IMG/VR virus record: IMGVR_UViG_3300046336_000034
Location: 1 to 64,000 of that record
Direction: 5' to 3' (one strand)
Length of the DNA: 64,000 bases
From: a virus
Below the pieces are notes generated by a model. The model saw nothing but the letters and a program-made list of their open reading frames with translations. It had not been told where the DNA came from and searched no databases. A program made the position numbers and the translations under genes. Below are positions 16,128 to 26,368 of this stretch, piece by piece; the stretch's first letter is position 1, and every line of letters begins with the position of its first letter.

Positions 16128-16988
16128 TTAAATAGACTCGAACCAATTATTAAGTGTCCCAGTGCCAGAAGATACGATGACTGAATATGAACCACTTGGC
16201 GGCACGTCAACTTGAACACCGACTGCTTGATTTGTCGTATTACCGCCATTAGGCCCCCAGACAACAGCTACACCATTGACAATCCCATTCATACTCATTG
16301 CTGCAGCAGTAGCAGTCGCATACACAGAGACTTTTTTTACCTTGCTTGAGGTGTTGTAATAAGTAGTTCCGAAGACTCGCCCCGGTGTTGTTTTTACATC
16401 GGTATAGACAAAATTCGCCATGGTAGCAAGAGCCTGACCACCCATAGGTTGAACCAAACTCAGCGCAGTCGCATAAGTACCAGCAACAGCCTGTGTGGAG
16501 TCAAGGCAACCCACAACGCGATAAGCAACGGATGTTCTAGCAGTCGTTGAATAAACCACCGAAGCAGATGTTGCACCAGCAGATATTGCTGTTGTGGAAA
16601 TCAAGCCCATTTCACTCAGGTCAACGCCACCCGCTTGATTCACTACGGCAAGCTCTTTTGTCCCTGTCGCATTCAGCTCCAGCACAATGTACCGAGCAGC
16701 TACAGCATTAACCGAACCAAGGGTTGCGCCTTGTGGAATGGTCAGCGTCAGTGGTGAAACATTAGATAGCTGTACTGGTGCGCCAGTAGCTAATGTCGTT
16801 GGTCGGAAAATCGTGGAGCATTGCCCCATTGTGATGACAATGGTGTTTGCAGTGGCAACAGCAGACAAGGGCTTGAAGCCGTTATCGACACCAGAGACAA
16901 CACCTGTGGCATCCATGATTAGTGAATCAACACCATTAGTCTGAATAGCGGATTGTGTGGAGTTTTTTGCGTAGATTGAAGTGGTCAT
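16128..16988 (-). CDS. Putative tail appendage/receptor-binding protein
   Basis: A 286-residue Ala/Thr/Val-rich beta protein without charged clusters. I place the start at ATG 16986-16988 (MTTSIYAKNSTQ) because AAGGG lies 9 nt upstream; a TTG three codons earlier has no usable spacing. The C-terminus ends in a compact domain (SYSVIVSSGTGTLNNWFESI). It follows a C1q-like fibre gene by one base and is presumably part of the same tail-tip structure. Confidence 0.6.
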   Translation of the reverse strand: MTTSIYAKNSTQSAIQTNGVDSLIMDATGVVSGVDNGFKPLSAVATANTIVITMGQCSTIFRPTTLATGAPVQLSNVSPLTLTIPQGATLGSVNAVAARYIVLELNATGTKELAVVNQAGGVDLSEMGLISTTAISAGATSASVVYSTTARTSVAYRVVGCLDSTQAVAGTYATALSLVQPMGGQALATMANFVYTDVKTTPGRVFGTTYYNTSSKVKKVSVYATATAAAMSMNGIVNGVAVVWGPNGGNTTNQAVGVQVDVPPSGSYSVIVSSGTGTLNNWFESI

Positions 16989-16989
16989 G

Positions 16990-17613
16990 TTACGCAACCC
17001 TTGTTATAGTAAAACCAGTACGGTCTGTTGAAGCTCCAGAGGAGGTAATACCGTGTGCTCGTATCACATCGTTAGCTGCAAGTGGTAACGTAACGGCAAT
17101 CGTTGATGGCAAATCATTTGCCGATGTAACCGCTAGTGCTAGCCTTGTGGCAACAGTGATACTTGTGGGGGCAGTTGTTAGTTGTGCGCTGTTTAGACTA
17201 ATTGCCATACCGCCAGTTGTACTAAATGAATCCGTATAACTAATGGCATAAACTCCAGCTGTGTTGATAGTGAATGTCGCACCAAGAGTTGCACTGTCGG
17301 CATAGGTAATATCAGAGCCTGTATTTGTGACGATATTTGCGAATCTGCGTATAGCTATATTTGTACTGCCGTAACCGTTAGCCGTATTGAGTCTAACGGT
17401 CGGAGGTGGCACAATCGGACTGAGTGCAGGCAATCCTTGCATAAGCTGCAACTTCCCATCCGCCCCAATAGTCAAAATATCCTGCGTAGTCGCTCCGACA
17501 TTACCCCGTGCGAGGGTTGCTGTGCCATCTGCGTTGGTGCGTAGTGTGAAGTTCTGTGTAGCAGTGGCGGAGTCGCCTAGCTGTACAGCGTTTGTTTTGA
17601 TGGTTCCGGCCAT
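16990..17613 (-). CDS. Tail fibre protein with C1q/TNF-like C-terminal domain
   Basis: A 207-residue product (start MAGTIKTNAV; AAGG upstream). Residues 1-60 (KTNAVQLGDSATATQNFTLR, DGTATLARGNVG) are the neck repeat seen in many phage fibres. The rest, with TFTINTAGVYAISYTDSF and NDVIRAHGI, resembles trimeric jelly-roll C1q/TNF-like heads that bind receptors. The upstream extension of 16 codons in the ORF lacks a ribosome binding site. Confidence 0.65.
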   Translation of the reverse strand: MAGTIKTNAVQLGDSATATQNFTLRTNADGTATLARGNVGATTQDILTIGADGKLQLMQGLPALSPIVPPPTVRLNTANGYGSTNIAIRRFANIVTNTGSDITYADSATLGATFTINTAGVYAISYTDSFSTTGGMAISLNSAQLTTAPTSITVATRLALAVTSANDLPSTIAVTLPLAANDVIRAHGITSSGASTDRTGFTITRVA

Positions 17614-17621
17614 AGTTAACC

Positions 17622-18050
17622 TTATGTATTGTAAAAATGAGACTGCAATTTGGCAGCCCATCCGTCTTTGATTGTTTGTGTAATCAAAGGGTTTGTAATT
17701 GCTTGAACCTTACCAATGGCAATTTCAAAACTTAATGTATTGATAAAGTTCAACAGCTCTTGCAACTGAGGGTCCGACATCAAGCTCACTAATTGTTCTA
17801 GTGACCACGTTCCAGAGACTAATCTTGCTACGTTTTCAGTTGCAAACTCTGACATGATTGTTTTGACCGCCTCGTATCGTTTTGCATATTTGATTAAACG
17901 AAGCTCGTCTGGAGTTTTAGCTGGTGGTGTGGGTGCATCATCTTCTATTGATAGCATTTGACCCGCTCCGACAGTTGGTTGATACTGCTCAGTATTAGAG
18001 CCAAAACAAACTACTTCATTTAACGCATTTCTAACTACTTTGAAACTCAT
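17622..18050 (-). CDS. Putative tail fibre accessory/chaperone protein
   Basis: A 142-residue protein. The N-terminus (MSFKVVRNALNEVVCFGSN) is beta-like and the rest helical (LRLIKYAKRYEAVKTIMSEF), an architecture of small fibre chaperones. It overlaps the upstream fibre-like gene by 4 nt (ATGA), indicating coupled synthesis. Confidence 0.55.
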   Translation of the reverse strand: MSFKVVRNALNEVVCFGSNTEQYQPTVGAGQMLSIEDDAPTPPAKTPDELRLIKYAKRYEAVKTIMSEFATENVARLVSGTWSLEQLVSLMSDPQLQELLNFINTLSFEIAIGKVQAITNPLITQTIKDGWAAKLQSHFYNT

Positions 18051-18565
18051 GCTGCAAACTCCTTAATGGTGATTCGTGAAGCCATAACGCCGCCGTAAAA
18101 GCCCGTTGAAGAATTACCATTTATTGTGGTAGTTCCAGCTATATTCCCACCAGAACGGACGCTAAATGTTGTTGCAGATGTAGTCCCTGCGGTCATAATG
18201 TGTTTAAACGTCACTGGAGTTTCCCCACCTGCGACTACGTTTGCAGATGCCACAGTAAGCGCATTTGCAATAGCACCTTGAAACAGCGCAACTGCTTGGT
18301 ATTGCGGTCCACTGTTTGAGACAACAAGGGTCACATCAATTTCTAGCATGCTTGCTGCACTTGTAGGAGTAATCGCCAAACTAAGGTATTGGTCACCTTC
18401 TGTTATTTGAGGTATAGAGCTGTCGTGAGGAATTAGTGTTGTACCAGTAGCAACCGCACCTGTTTGGTAGGTCACGCTTTGCAACAGACGCTTAGGTAGT
18501 ACATCTGCTGAAGCTGCTCTATCAGAACCAGTAATAGTCCCTGAGCCATTTATTGTTATACTCAT
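18047..18565 (-). CDS. Putative tail fibre/receptor-binding protein
   Basis: A 172-residue beta-rich protein, Ser/Thr/Ala-rich, with the repeat-like start MSITINGSGTITGSD common to phage side-fibre termini and a jelly-roll-like remainder. ATG behind AAGGAATAACAA. Likely a trimeric tip protein; specificity unknown. Confidence 0.6.
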   Translation of the reverse strand: MSITINGSGTITGSDRAASADVLPKRLLQSVTYQTGAVATGTTLIPHDSSIPQITEGDQYLSLAITPTSAASMLEIDVTLVVSNSGPQYQAVALFQGAIANALTVASANVVAGGETPVTFKHIMTAGTTSATTFSVRSGGNIAGTTTINGNSSTGFYGGVMASRITIKEFAA

Positions 18566-18575
18566 TTGTTATTCC

Positions 18576-19145
18576 TTAAACAATTACCCATGTTGCACCT
18601 GTTGGTATAGTGACGACAATGCCAGTATTTATTGTGATTGGCCCTGCTGTGGAAGCATTCTTACCTGCTCCTAGTGTGTAATTAGTAGTCACAACTTGGT
18701 CATTCTCTACAAATACTTGGTCACCACCTGCACCAGTTGCACCTGCACCACCAGAAATAGGTGACCAGTGTGTTACATCTAGACTTGGGTCAATTGTACC
18801 TGACGTTGCTAAGATGCAACGATACACTCGCATATTCAGAGGACTCCATGCTGCATTACCTACAACATAAGATGCTGCACTTACCCACATTGGAGCACCT
18901 GCTGCTGAAGCTGCTTGTCCTGCTGCCACTTCTGCTGCTGCTGCATCTAATGCGGCTTGTACACCAGCATTGAATGCCTCTGTCGCATTGTTGTACACAT
19001 TGTTAAGCGCAAGCTGTAACTCAGGAATTTGTGTATTCTTGATGAAATCATCACGAGCGATAGAACGAGCTACAAACGTAGGTCGGTCTGCCCTATCTGG
19101 AGATAACCCAGCAGGGGTTAGTGTTGGAGGAGCAATTACTACCAT
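18576..19145 (-). CDS. Tail fibre protein with chitin-binding-like module
   Basis: A 189-residue protein: helical attachment region with Ala-rich heptads (about 30-80, AALDAAAAEVAAGQAASAAG) and then WVSAASYVVGNAAWSPLNMRVYRC (about 87-110, with later W), which matches the aromatic pattern of carbohydrate-binding modules 5/12. A Gly-rich linker precedes a beta C-terminus. Such modules in phage fibres contact cell-surface glycans. Start and stop overlap neighbours (TAATG). Confidence 0.65.
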   Translation of the reverse strand: MVVIAPPTLTPAGLSPDRADRPTFVARSIARDDFIKNTQIPELQLALNNVYNNATEAFNAGVQAALDAAAAEVAAGQAASAAGAPMWVSAASYVVGNAAWSPLNMRVYRCILATSGTIDPSLDVTHWSPISGGAGATGAGGDQVFVENDQVVTTNYTLGAGKNASTAGPITINTGIVVTIPTGATWVIV

Positions 19146-20077
19146 TAGATAAATCCTTTTATTGAGAGAGACATGATTGAGTGCGTAGGCCCTTCATAAC
19201 TGAGAGTCCCTGATGCAAGCCCAAAAACATTCAACCCTGCAAAGGTGCTTGCGTCTGAGCCAATCCATGCAGCAGGTACATCAAGTACGTCCTGAAGTGT
19301 TAGTAAAGCAGTATCAGAGTCATTGTTACTTAGTATCACATTGATGTCCATATCTGTTGCACTTGCACGTTTGACGATTTTTGTTTTACCAAAAGCATCA
19401 GTGCTGATATAACTATATGTGATTGGTTTAGCAGAAGCACCATACTGTGTACCGCCACCTTCTGTTGTTAAGGAGCGTAAATCTCCAATAGCAATTAAGC
19501 CTATCTTTGCAACACCTGCACCTGCTGTAATTGTTATAGTCAACTCAGGGTCTGCGTAAGGTACTAAGTCCTTGATGAAAACCTTTGATAATTGTTTAAA
19601 CGAAGTTGGAAAATAATAATCGTAGTGGTCTACAGGTGGTGAGATTAACTCAGTCGTTGATGTGTAGACTACACTACCACCAACTGAGTCTTTCAATGTT
19701 ATTACACAACTATCACCGACTATTCCATAGAGGGCAATAGCATTGAAGATACCGGGGCGTAGCACATAGGTTAAAGTACCTGATATACTACTTGGTGTAT
19801 TAACCTGTCCATCAAATGCTGCCCACTTGTTAGTTGGGTCTACATCCACCCACCGAGGTATTGCATCAGCGATGGTCAACTCTGGCGGGGTTGCATTAAC
19901 ACCTGCGATAATGTTCTCGTACACTCTATGAGTAGCTGTACGAATGACTCTATCACCTTGGGCATAGTTAGTAGCAGCATTCCAAGCAGTTTCACCTGCT
20001 GCTGGTTCAGCAATGGTGCTACTAGTAAGTAGTGCATCCGTGATAACAAGTGGTACTAGGACAAATACCCCACTCAT
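19145..20077 (-). CDS. Distal tail / tail-tip protein
   Basis: A 310-residue beta-rich protein coupled by ATGA to the tape measure gene, the position of distal tail proteins. Residues 28-55 (TAWNAATNYAQGDRVIRTATH) again show the aromatic pattern of a CBM5/12-like module. The central part has the repeated VFIKDLVPYADPELTITI, IGDLRSL phage-tail look. Only this protein stands between tape measure and fibres, so the tail tip is simple. Confidence 0.6.
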   Translation of the reverse strand: MSGVFVLVPLVITDALLTSSTIAEPAAGETAWNAATNYAQGDRVIRTATHRVYENIIAGVNATPPELTIADAIPRWVDVDPTNKWAAFDGQVNTPSSISGTLTYVLRPGIFNAIALYGIVGDSCVITLKDSVGGSVVYTSTTELISPPVDHYDYYFPTSFKQLSKVFIKDLVPYADPELTITITAGAGVAKIGLIAIGDLRSLTTEGGGTQYGASAKPITYSYISTDAFGKTKIVKRASATDMDINVILSNNDSDTALLTLQDVLDVPAAWIGSDASTFAGLNVFGLASGTLSYEGPTHSIMSLSIKGFI

Positions 20078-23000
20078 TGCGCTATCTCCACTAAGAATGG
20101 AACACCTTGTTGTCCTTGGAGTGTGTCAGCAGTTTTACGGGTATTTTTATTACCTTCTTCTGTTGTTTTTCTCAAATTAATAACCTCTTCTCTTAATGAT
20201 TCATTACTGGATAAAAGTCTAGCCATTAAAGCGTTTGCTTCGTCTCGTGCTGCTTTTTGCAAGTCCACATAAGGACGTGGAGTAATCTCCTCACCTTTAT
20301 GGATTCGTGCAGTCATATCACGGGGAATGTAGTTTGCACCTACAGCAAATGCGCCTTCAACAGCTCCACCACCTCCAGAGCTAGAATTTGGATACAGAAT
20401 ACTCTTCAGGAACTTAGCCATTGGGTCATTAGGGTTATAACCCTTTTGAATCGCTGTCTGGTAGTCAATGCCCTCTGGGTTTCCAGCCGATGCTCCGAGA
20501 ATCGCCTTCATCAGTGTGTCACCTGATAACTGTGAGTTCAAGAATGATTGATACCCTGAGTCATCTGGATTTCGGTTGTAGTATTCACGGTACGCAGCAA
20601 CAATATCCTTATTATCTTGTCCTGCGATATTAGCAAAACCCGCTGGGGCAGATGATGCACCGCCACCAGAATAACCACCCCCACCGCCTGAACTTCCTCC
20701 ACTAGTTCCAGTCATAGGACTATAACTGTATGACCCTGCACTTGCCTGAGCACTTGCAAGAGACACCATAGAGTTTTGGAAACTTAGTATTGCTTCCTCA
20801 ACAGAAACTACAGAATTATCTACACCCTTCAAGGCATCGAGTTGACTCTTAGCTAGTGCTAATTGAGCATCTAATCTCTCTAAGGAGAGTTGTTCAGTAT
20901 CTACTTGCTTATCTGCATAATTGGTTAAGTCCGAAATATCGTTTGCAGTCCTAGCTTGGTCAATCATATACTCACTGAATGAGCCAAATAAGTCAATTGA
21001 CGGTTGAGCTAGTGTCTCTAACGCAGGTTTCAAAGCTGCTGCAGTAGGTAACGAGCCACCTGCTTTAGCAACTGCCGTGTACATACGAAGTTGTGCTTGT
21101 GCAGCGTTACGTGCCATTGGCTGAATAACTGTTTCAAGTGTGGACTTCAAAGCTGCTGCTAGTTCAGTAGCAGTTTGTAAACGCAACTCAGCAATCTTCC
21201 TCTCTGCTGCAATGCTTCGCTCTAGTCTTGCATAGTTTGCATCAACTGCAGCATACATATCCTCTAACTGATAAGTCAGTTTCAACATAGCAATACTAGC
21301 AGCGTCTGTTGTCCCTGCTAAGGCTGTTGCACGGTCGAACTCTTTCTGAGTAGTACGTCCTAATAGCACATTCAACTTACCGGCAATGTTGTACCTAGTT
21401 TGCGCAAGTTGTTCCTCTGCTTGGGCAGCAGCTTGAGCAGCAGATGCACCTGCGGATGCAGCAGCAGCGCCTGCACGATGAGCTTCAATTTGGTCGCGCA
21501 GTTTTTCGTTATAGTCAAAAACAGCAATCTCTTCTTCGCTCATACCTCGTGTGCCGAGGTTACGTGCTAAGTTACGTGCGCCTGCGATGTCGCCACTGGC
21601 TCTTAGTAACTCGATACTTAAACTAACTGTCTCACCTGCTAATTTACGCATTGTAGGTGAAGCATTTTCCAAGCCGTAGAGTACATCACGTAAGCCCTGA
21701 GCAGCTTCATCACTGCCTACAGCTAACTCTAAGAATGGTAAACCAATCAAGGAGTTGTTGAACAATGATAAATCATTTATTACAGTAGGGATTTCATCTT
21801 CACTATCACCGAAGATTGCGAACAGTGCCAATGCACCTGCTGCGAACAAACCAACAGGACCTAATGCAGCCATCACAGATGCACCCATACCTCCCACGCC
21901 AGCCGCACCAGCAGTAGCTGCTGTAGCGGTAGTTGTAGCTGCTGCACTCAAGGTTGTTAACCCTGCACTTGCAGCCTCAATACCTGCTAATGATGTCGTT
22001 GATACACCAGAGACAGCACCTGCACCAACTGCGGCAGAACTTGTAAACGAGCCACCACCTCCTAACATAGTACCAAGGAAGTCTACACCTTGTGACATCA
22101 AGTTATCTGTACCCTTACCCATCAGCATATCCATGAAACTGCCGCCAGCGGAGTTACCACCCATCATTCCAGACAACAATGCTTGCACATTAGCTTGGAT
22201 GTTTAGAGTAATAGTCTTAGTCAACTCTGCAACAATTAAATCACGGAGTTTCTTTTTACCAGCTTTAGCCCCATCAGTCATACCTGTGACTAATGCATCA
22301 GCTACACCTTTTGAGAAGTTCTCTAGCTTTGCATCATTGAGTTCTTTCTCAGCGACTCCAGCACCTTCTTTAATGATTTCAGATTGACGCTCTGCTAATG
22401 CATTCGCTCTGCTGATTTTTAATTCTCGACTTGCATCGGCTTCACCAGTCATGTTTGGATTTGCAGTAACTAAGCGGTTGTACTCAGCTTGAGCTTCATT
22501 GATAGCTTCTTGCTGCTTTAGCTTTACATCTTGAAGCTGACTCTCAATTTCATAAGCACGCTTCATTGCGTCTTTTTGCTCTTGAGTCTTACCAATAAGC
22601 TTCTCTCTGAAATCTAAATCTTTTTGTTGCTTATCCAATCCACCCATGTCTTTGTTGAAAGCTTCTGAGTTTACTGCATTTGATTTAGCAATAGTTGCTA
22701 CTGTTTCAGCATTGAGAGTTTCAATATTGACTCTTCTTGATGTAACTAAAGCGTCTAGTTTAGCTTTCTCGAAATCATACGCTTGCGCAGAGGACTCAGA
22801 ATAACCGTTCTTAACCATGTACTCAACGTGCTCTTTTTGCAAGGCGATAACGTGGTCGAGACGGTCAGCTTTAATAGCTGTGATTTGTTCTGCTGTTTTA
22901 CCGATTAATTCATTTTCTAACTTCTGGGCTTTTGATTTTTCATCAAGGGCAGAAATCTCTGAACCAATAGCATCTCTTAGCTTTTGAGTGTACTCAAGTT

Positions 23001-25905
23001 GTGCATATTGTTTTTCAAGTTCTTTATCGTCAATGTCAGATTTAGCCTTCTTGATTTTACCTTCTAAGGTTTCAACTTCTTTCTTGGAGTTAACCTTCTT
23101 CTTAGCAATTTCAATTTCTTCTTTATAAAATTTAATTGAATCGTTTAAAGACGTTTGTTCAATGCTTGCTTTTTGAGTGCTGTAGTCGTAGTCATTAACT
23201 AAGCCACGCTTATGTTCGCTGTTGATAGCGTCCATCGCCATCTTAGCACTGCGCACAGCTTCGTTACGGTCGTTCTCAATTTGTTGCTGTTGTGCGCCTA
23301 GGGTGTCGCGGATTGCTCCTGCTTCGCCTTTAGGTTTTTCATCTTTGAATTTTTTCTCAATTCCAAAATATATACCTTCTTTATCTTTTTGTAATTTTGC
23401 CAAATCCTCTTGAAGTTTTTTCTGTCCTTCGACGGTAGCATCTGCTGTTCTTTTTAAATCTTTTTCAACTAATGCAAATTGGATATCTGTCTGAGATTTT
23501 TTATCTGCGATAGCTTTAGCTTTACGGGCAGGGTCTAACCTTGAGTTAGCACCAAACTCATTTTTCAATTTTTCAATTTTTTCGGCGGCTACAATGCCAT
23601 CACGATTTGCTTTTCTTGCATCTACTTCAGCTTGGGTCTCTAATCGCCTTACTGATACACCACTCTCTACGACGGTGATGTATTTGGCTTGGGCTGCAGC
23701 TAACTTGTTCATGTTTGCGGCAGCGGCAGAAGCTGCCTCTGGATTAGTGATAGCAGTATTCCACTCTTCCCATGATTTCAGATTCTTCTCTGTATCTGTC
23801 TTTATATTGGACTTATCTGATTTGAAAGGGTTGATAAAGTTTAGTGCCTTACCAATAGGGTGAGCTTGTGCTCCACTGGAGGCTAAATCCATGCCCTCTT
23901 TGATTAAAAAAGTGGTGGCATTAACCCAACGGAGAAGATTTTTCCAAGTCTCAGTTAAGGCGTTGATAACCGATTCAGACTCTGCAAATCTATATACACT
24001 CTCTGTTAACAGATTCATTTGCAGTTTCATATCGTCCCAGAGCTTACCTAGGGGAGTCATGTTATCTTTGGCATTTTGTGCCATTTCACCGTAAATTCTA
24101 TCTAGCTCTTTTGTAGCTAATGCAACAGCCTCTAAGTGCTTACCTTGGTCTTCAAGTTCTCGGATATTGTCAATAGTGGCGGCAGTTGTCCTACCTGTTG
24201 CCATACCAATTTCTGTTAATGTCTTAACAGGGTCTGCTGCCAGCTTAGAGTACTCTTTAACAATATCCTGAGTGGACACCCCAAGATAGCGGTTCATATC
24301 TATTGCAGCGGTTGTAATACCTACAATAGACTCTTTTCCTAGATTACCTGCTTGAGCAATCTCAGTTAGAACTTTTGCAACACCTAGGGACGTGGCTGCG
24401 CCAGATGCCATTGCACTAGACATCGACATCGCTTCCTGTTTAGTTACAGCTAACGCAGCACCGTTCAGAACCAAGGCATTAGATAGTTCGTGTGAAGTAG
24501 TTAGAATATTCTTATAAGCTATTGCTAGGGTTGCTAGGATGGCTACTAGACCCAGTACACCTGCTGCGATAATAGGTGTGATAATTGAATTGGCTGTGGC
24601 TTTAAATGTGTTGGCAAGGGCTTCAGAAGCTTTTGAAGATAACCCCATCTTGTACGCGAAGGTATCTAATATCAACCCTGCTTCGTTAATAGCAGCTTTC
24701 ATTCCTGTCATGGACATAGCTACTTCAGCAAAACCCATTGCAGTGTTCTTAACAGCAATAAGAACAACCCTACCTAGATTCAAAGCAACATCTCGGAAAC
24801 CTGTGACAATCTGAGTGAACGCACTGTTCAAGACTGTCTGCATGTTGTGACCTTCTCTACCGATGTCACCAAAGATAGCTCTCATCTGGTCGCCCTGTTG
24901 GAGTAGCACAGTCAGCGGATTTTGCCCACCAGCAAGTGATACACCAATATCACCTAATTGTACAGACGTAGCTCGTGCTAGGTAGTTTAGTTTGTCACGC
25001 TTCTTGGTGTTGTCAACTGCTCTAATGTCCTCTAATGGGCGCTTAATATTTGCGATATTTTTATAGTGATTCTCTGTTGCACGTAAACCTTCTCTGAACT
25101 GCAGCTTCTGTGCTTGTAGCTCGTCTGCACCTGCTTTAATTGTAATTTCAGAGGCACTTATACGTGCAGCTACATCTTCTTTAAGAACAACACGTTGTTG
25201 CTTGAAGAGTTCAAAGGCACGAAGCTTGTCTCTGTAGAGGTTGTCAGTCTCTTTCTTGGATAGAGACATAACAGAGGACTCAGAGCCATCACCCAACGCT
25301 TTAGCTGCTTCATAACGCTTTGTGTAATCTATTAGCTGTCTGTAACCTTCACGCGCTTGACCTAGTTCTTTTGTGAGGCTAACCAAGCCACTTGTCGATT
25401 GGTCAAAAGGGTCTTGCCCCATAATCTTACGTTGAGAAGCGATTGTTGTCATCAACTTAGACATCTCAACATCAGCTAGACCTGCTGCCTTACCTGCTGC
25501 TAAGATTGAGGATTGACCTTTTGACCATCCCTCATTCATGTACCCTAGGACAGTGACTTGACGTTGTAGGATGTCTTGATGTACTTTAGCCTCACGCTCT
25601 CGTGAAGTGTTAGCCTTTTCTTGATTGGCAATATCTTGTTTAACTAGCTTATCTTTTTGCTTGTAGAATTGCTCAGTTGCCTGAGCCATCATTTCAGTTT
25701 GTTTAGCTTGTTTTTGAACAGCCACTGTACTTACTTCAACAGCCTTAGTGACACCCTTTGCGCCATCATCAGCGGCTTTACCTAAATCCACTAAGGGTTT
25801 GTTTAGACTTTTTACAGCCGTGGATAATCCTGCAATTTTTTTAACTGCACTATCAAGTTGCACGGTGTCTACGGTAAATCTTAGCTGGGATAAATCAAAT
25901 GACAT
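20074..25905 (-). CDS. Tape measure protein
   Basis: A 1943-residue protein, the longest in the window. It has long coiled-coil stretches (about 1-290 and 700-1180), a hydrophobic membrane-like segment near residues 440-475 (ITPIIAAGVLGLVAILATLA), Ala/Gly-rich hydrophobic stretches around 1330-1390, and a C-terminal YREYYNRNPDDSGYQSFLN module of the DUF4214 type. It sets tail length and is injected to form a channel; at about 1.5 A per residue the tail would be near 290 nm (inference). It follows the frameshifted chaperone genes, as in lambda. Confidence 0.95.
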   Translation of the reverse strand: MSFDLSQLRFTVDTVQLDSAVKKIAGLSTAVKSLNKPLVDLGKAADDGAKGVTKAVEVSTVAVQKQAKQTEMMAQATEQFYKQKDKLVKQDIANQEKANTSREREAKVHQDILQRQVTVLGYMNEGWSKGQSSILAAGKAAGLADVEMSKLMTTIASQRKIMGQDPFDQSTSGLVSLTKELGQAREGYRQLIDYTKRYEAAKALGDGSESSVMSLSKKETDNLYRDKLRAFELFKQQRVVLKEDVAARISASEITIKAGADELQAQKLQFREGLRATENHYKNIANIKRPLEDIRAVDNTKKRDKLNYLARATSVQLGDIGVSLAGGQNPLTVLLQQGDQMRAIFGDIGREGHNMQTVLNSAFTQIVTGFRDVALNLGRVVLIAVKNTAMGFAEVAMSMTGMKAAINEAGLILDTFAYKMGLSSKASEALANTFKATANSIITPIIAAGVLGLVAILATLAIAYKNILTTSHELSNALVLNGAALAVTKQEAMSMSSAMASGAATSLGVAKVLTEIAQAGNLGKESIVGITTAAIDMNRYLGVSTQDIVKEYSKLAADPVKTLTEIGMATGRTTAATIDNIRELEDQGKHLEAVALATKELDRIYGEMAQNAKDNMTPLGKLWDDMKLQMNLLTESVYRFAESESVINALTETWKNLLRWVNATTFLIKEGMDLASSGAQAHPIGKALNFINPFKSDKSNIKTDTEKNLKSWEEWNTAITNPEAASAAAANMNKLAAAQAKYITVVESGVSVRRLETQAEVDARKANRDGIVAAEKIEKLKNEFGANSRLDPARKAKAIADKKSQTDIQFALVEKDLKRTADATVEGQKKLQEDLAKLQKDKEGIYFGIEKKFKDEKPKGEAGAIRDTLGAQQQQIENDRNEAVRSAKMAMDAINSEHKRGLVNDYDYSTQKASIEQTSLNDSIKFYKEEIEIAKKKVNSKKEVETLEGKIKKAKSDIDDKELEKQYAQLEYTQKLRDAIGSEISALDEKSKAQKLENELIGKTAEQITAIKADRLDHVIALQKEHVEYMVKNGYSESSAQAYDFEKAKLDALVTSRRVNIETLNAETVATIAKSNAVNSEAFNKDMGGLDKQQKDLDFREKLIGKTQEQKDAMKRAYEIESQLQDVKLKQQEAINEAQAEYNRLVTANPNMTGEADASRELKISRANALAERQSEIIKEGAGVAEKELNDAKLENFSKGVADALVTGMTDGAKAGKKKLRDLIVAELTKTITLNIQANVQALLSGMMGGNSAGGSFMDMLMGKGTDNLMSQGVDFLGTMLGGGGSFTSSAAVGAGAVSGVSTTSLAGIEAASAGLTTLSAAATTTATAATAGAAGVGGMGASVMAALGPVGLFAAGALALFAIFGDSEDEIPTVINDLSLFNNSLIGLPFLELAVGSDEAAQGLRDVLYGLENASPTMRKLAGETVSLSIELLRASGDIAGARNLARNLGTRGMSEEEIAVFDYNEKLRDQIEAHRAGAAAASAGASAAQAAAQAEEQLAQTRYNIAGKLNVLLGRTTQKEFDRATALAGTTDAASIAMLKLTYQLEDMYAAVDANYARLERSIAAERKIAELRLQTATELAAALKSTLETVIQPMARNAAQAQLRMYTAVAKAGGSLPTAAALKPALETLAQPSIDLFGSFSEYMIDQARTANDISDLTNYADKQVDTEQLSLERLDAQLALAKSQLDALKGVDNSVVSVEEAILSFQNSMVSLASAQASAGSYSYSPMTGTSGGSSGGGGGYSGGGASSAPAGFANIAGQDNKDIVAAYREYYNRNPDDSGYQSFLNSQLSGDTLMKAILGASAGNPEGIDYQTAIQKGYNPNDPMAKFLKSILYPNSSSGGGGAVEGAFAVGANYIPRDMTARIHKGEEITPRPYVDLQKAARDEANALMARLLSSNESLREEVINLRKTTEEGNKNTRKTADTLQGQQGVPFLVEIAQ

Positions 25906-25959
25906 CTTATTTCCTACTTATATTCTTTTTCTGTTTTAGCACTTGTTAAAATACCAAAG

Positions 25960-25983
25960 CAGAAAAGCCCCGCATGGAGGCTT
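25960..25983 (-). terminator. Possible weak terminator between chaperone and tape measure genes
   Basis: Minus-strand AGCCTCC-ATGC-GGGGCT followed by TTTTC. It overlaps the chaperone stop codon and would lower tape measure expression relative to the tail proteins before it. Confidence 0.45.
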
Positions 25984-26368
25984 AACTTTTCTTCTTACTA
26001 TCTTGCTTGCTCTTCTCAGCATAGACTGCTAAAACCTCACGGTCTAACCTCTTAATTAAATCAATTTCCCATATTTCAGGTTGAATTTGTCTTAATTTAA
26101 AAAAAGCATAGATGTCCGAGTATGTTATTGGGTTAAAACCAAAACCCGATGAACTCCTACTATCATTGAGATTTAAGAACCACCCCCAGACTTCGAAACA
26201 AGAAGCTGGTAACTCAGGGATATTCTCTAACTCTTTAGGTTTTATTCCTGTTTGTTCCCATACATTATTAAGTTGGTCACGGAGAGAAGAGCCTGAGCCA
26301 CTTCCAAATACTGCACCTCTAAATTCAGCTTTGCAGAACTCAATAGTGGCTTCAATGTCTTCAGGTGC
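25982..26368 (-). CDS. Tail assembly chaperone, T extension reached by ribosomal frameshift
   Basis: An open frame of 128 codons (APEDIEATIEFCKAEF ... EKSKQDSKKKS) with no usable start codon: the frame is closed by TGA just upstream and contains no ATG, GTG or TTG before conserved sequence. It is +1 relative to the 135-residue G gene. A slip of TTT to TTC at 26369-26372 before the codon CGC would yield a 261-residue G-T fusion reading LLNF-APEDIEATIEF. Fusion chaperones of this kind bind the tape measure in nearly all long-tailed phages. Most use -1 slippage, so +1 (or -2) is less common. Confidence 0.85.
   Translation of the reverse strand, partial: APEDIEATIEFCKAEFRGAVFGSGSGSSLRDQLNNVWEQTGIKPKELENIPELPASCFEVWGWFLNLNDSRSSSGFGFNPITYSDIYAFFKLRQIQPEIWEIDLIKRLDREVLAVYAEKSKQDSKKKS

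Noticed and set aside
21755-22387. 210-codon plus-strand ORF opposite the tape measure gene
   Set aside because: Shadow of the Ala/Gly-rich coding region; no ribosome binding site and composition (Pro/Ala runs) typical of antisense frames.
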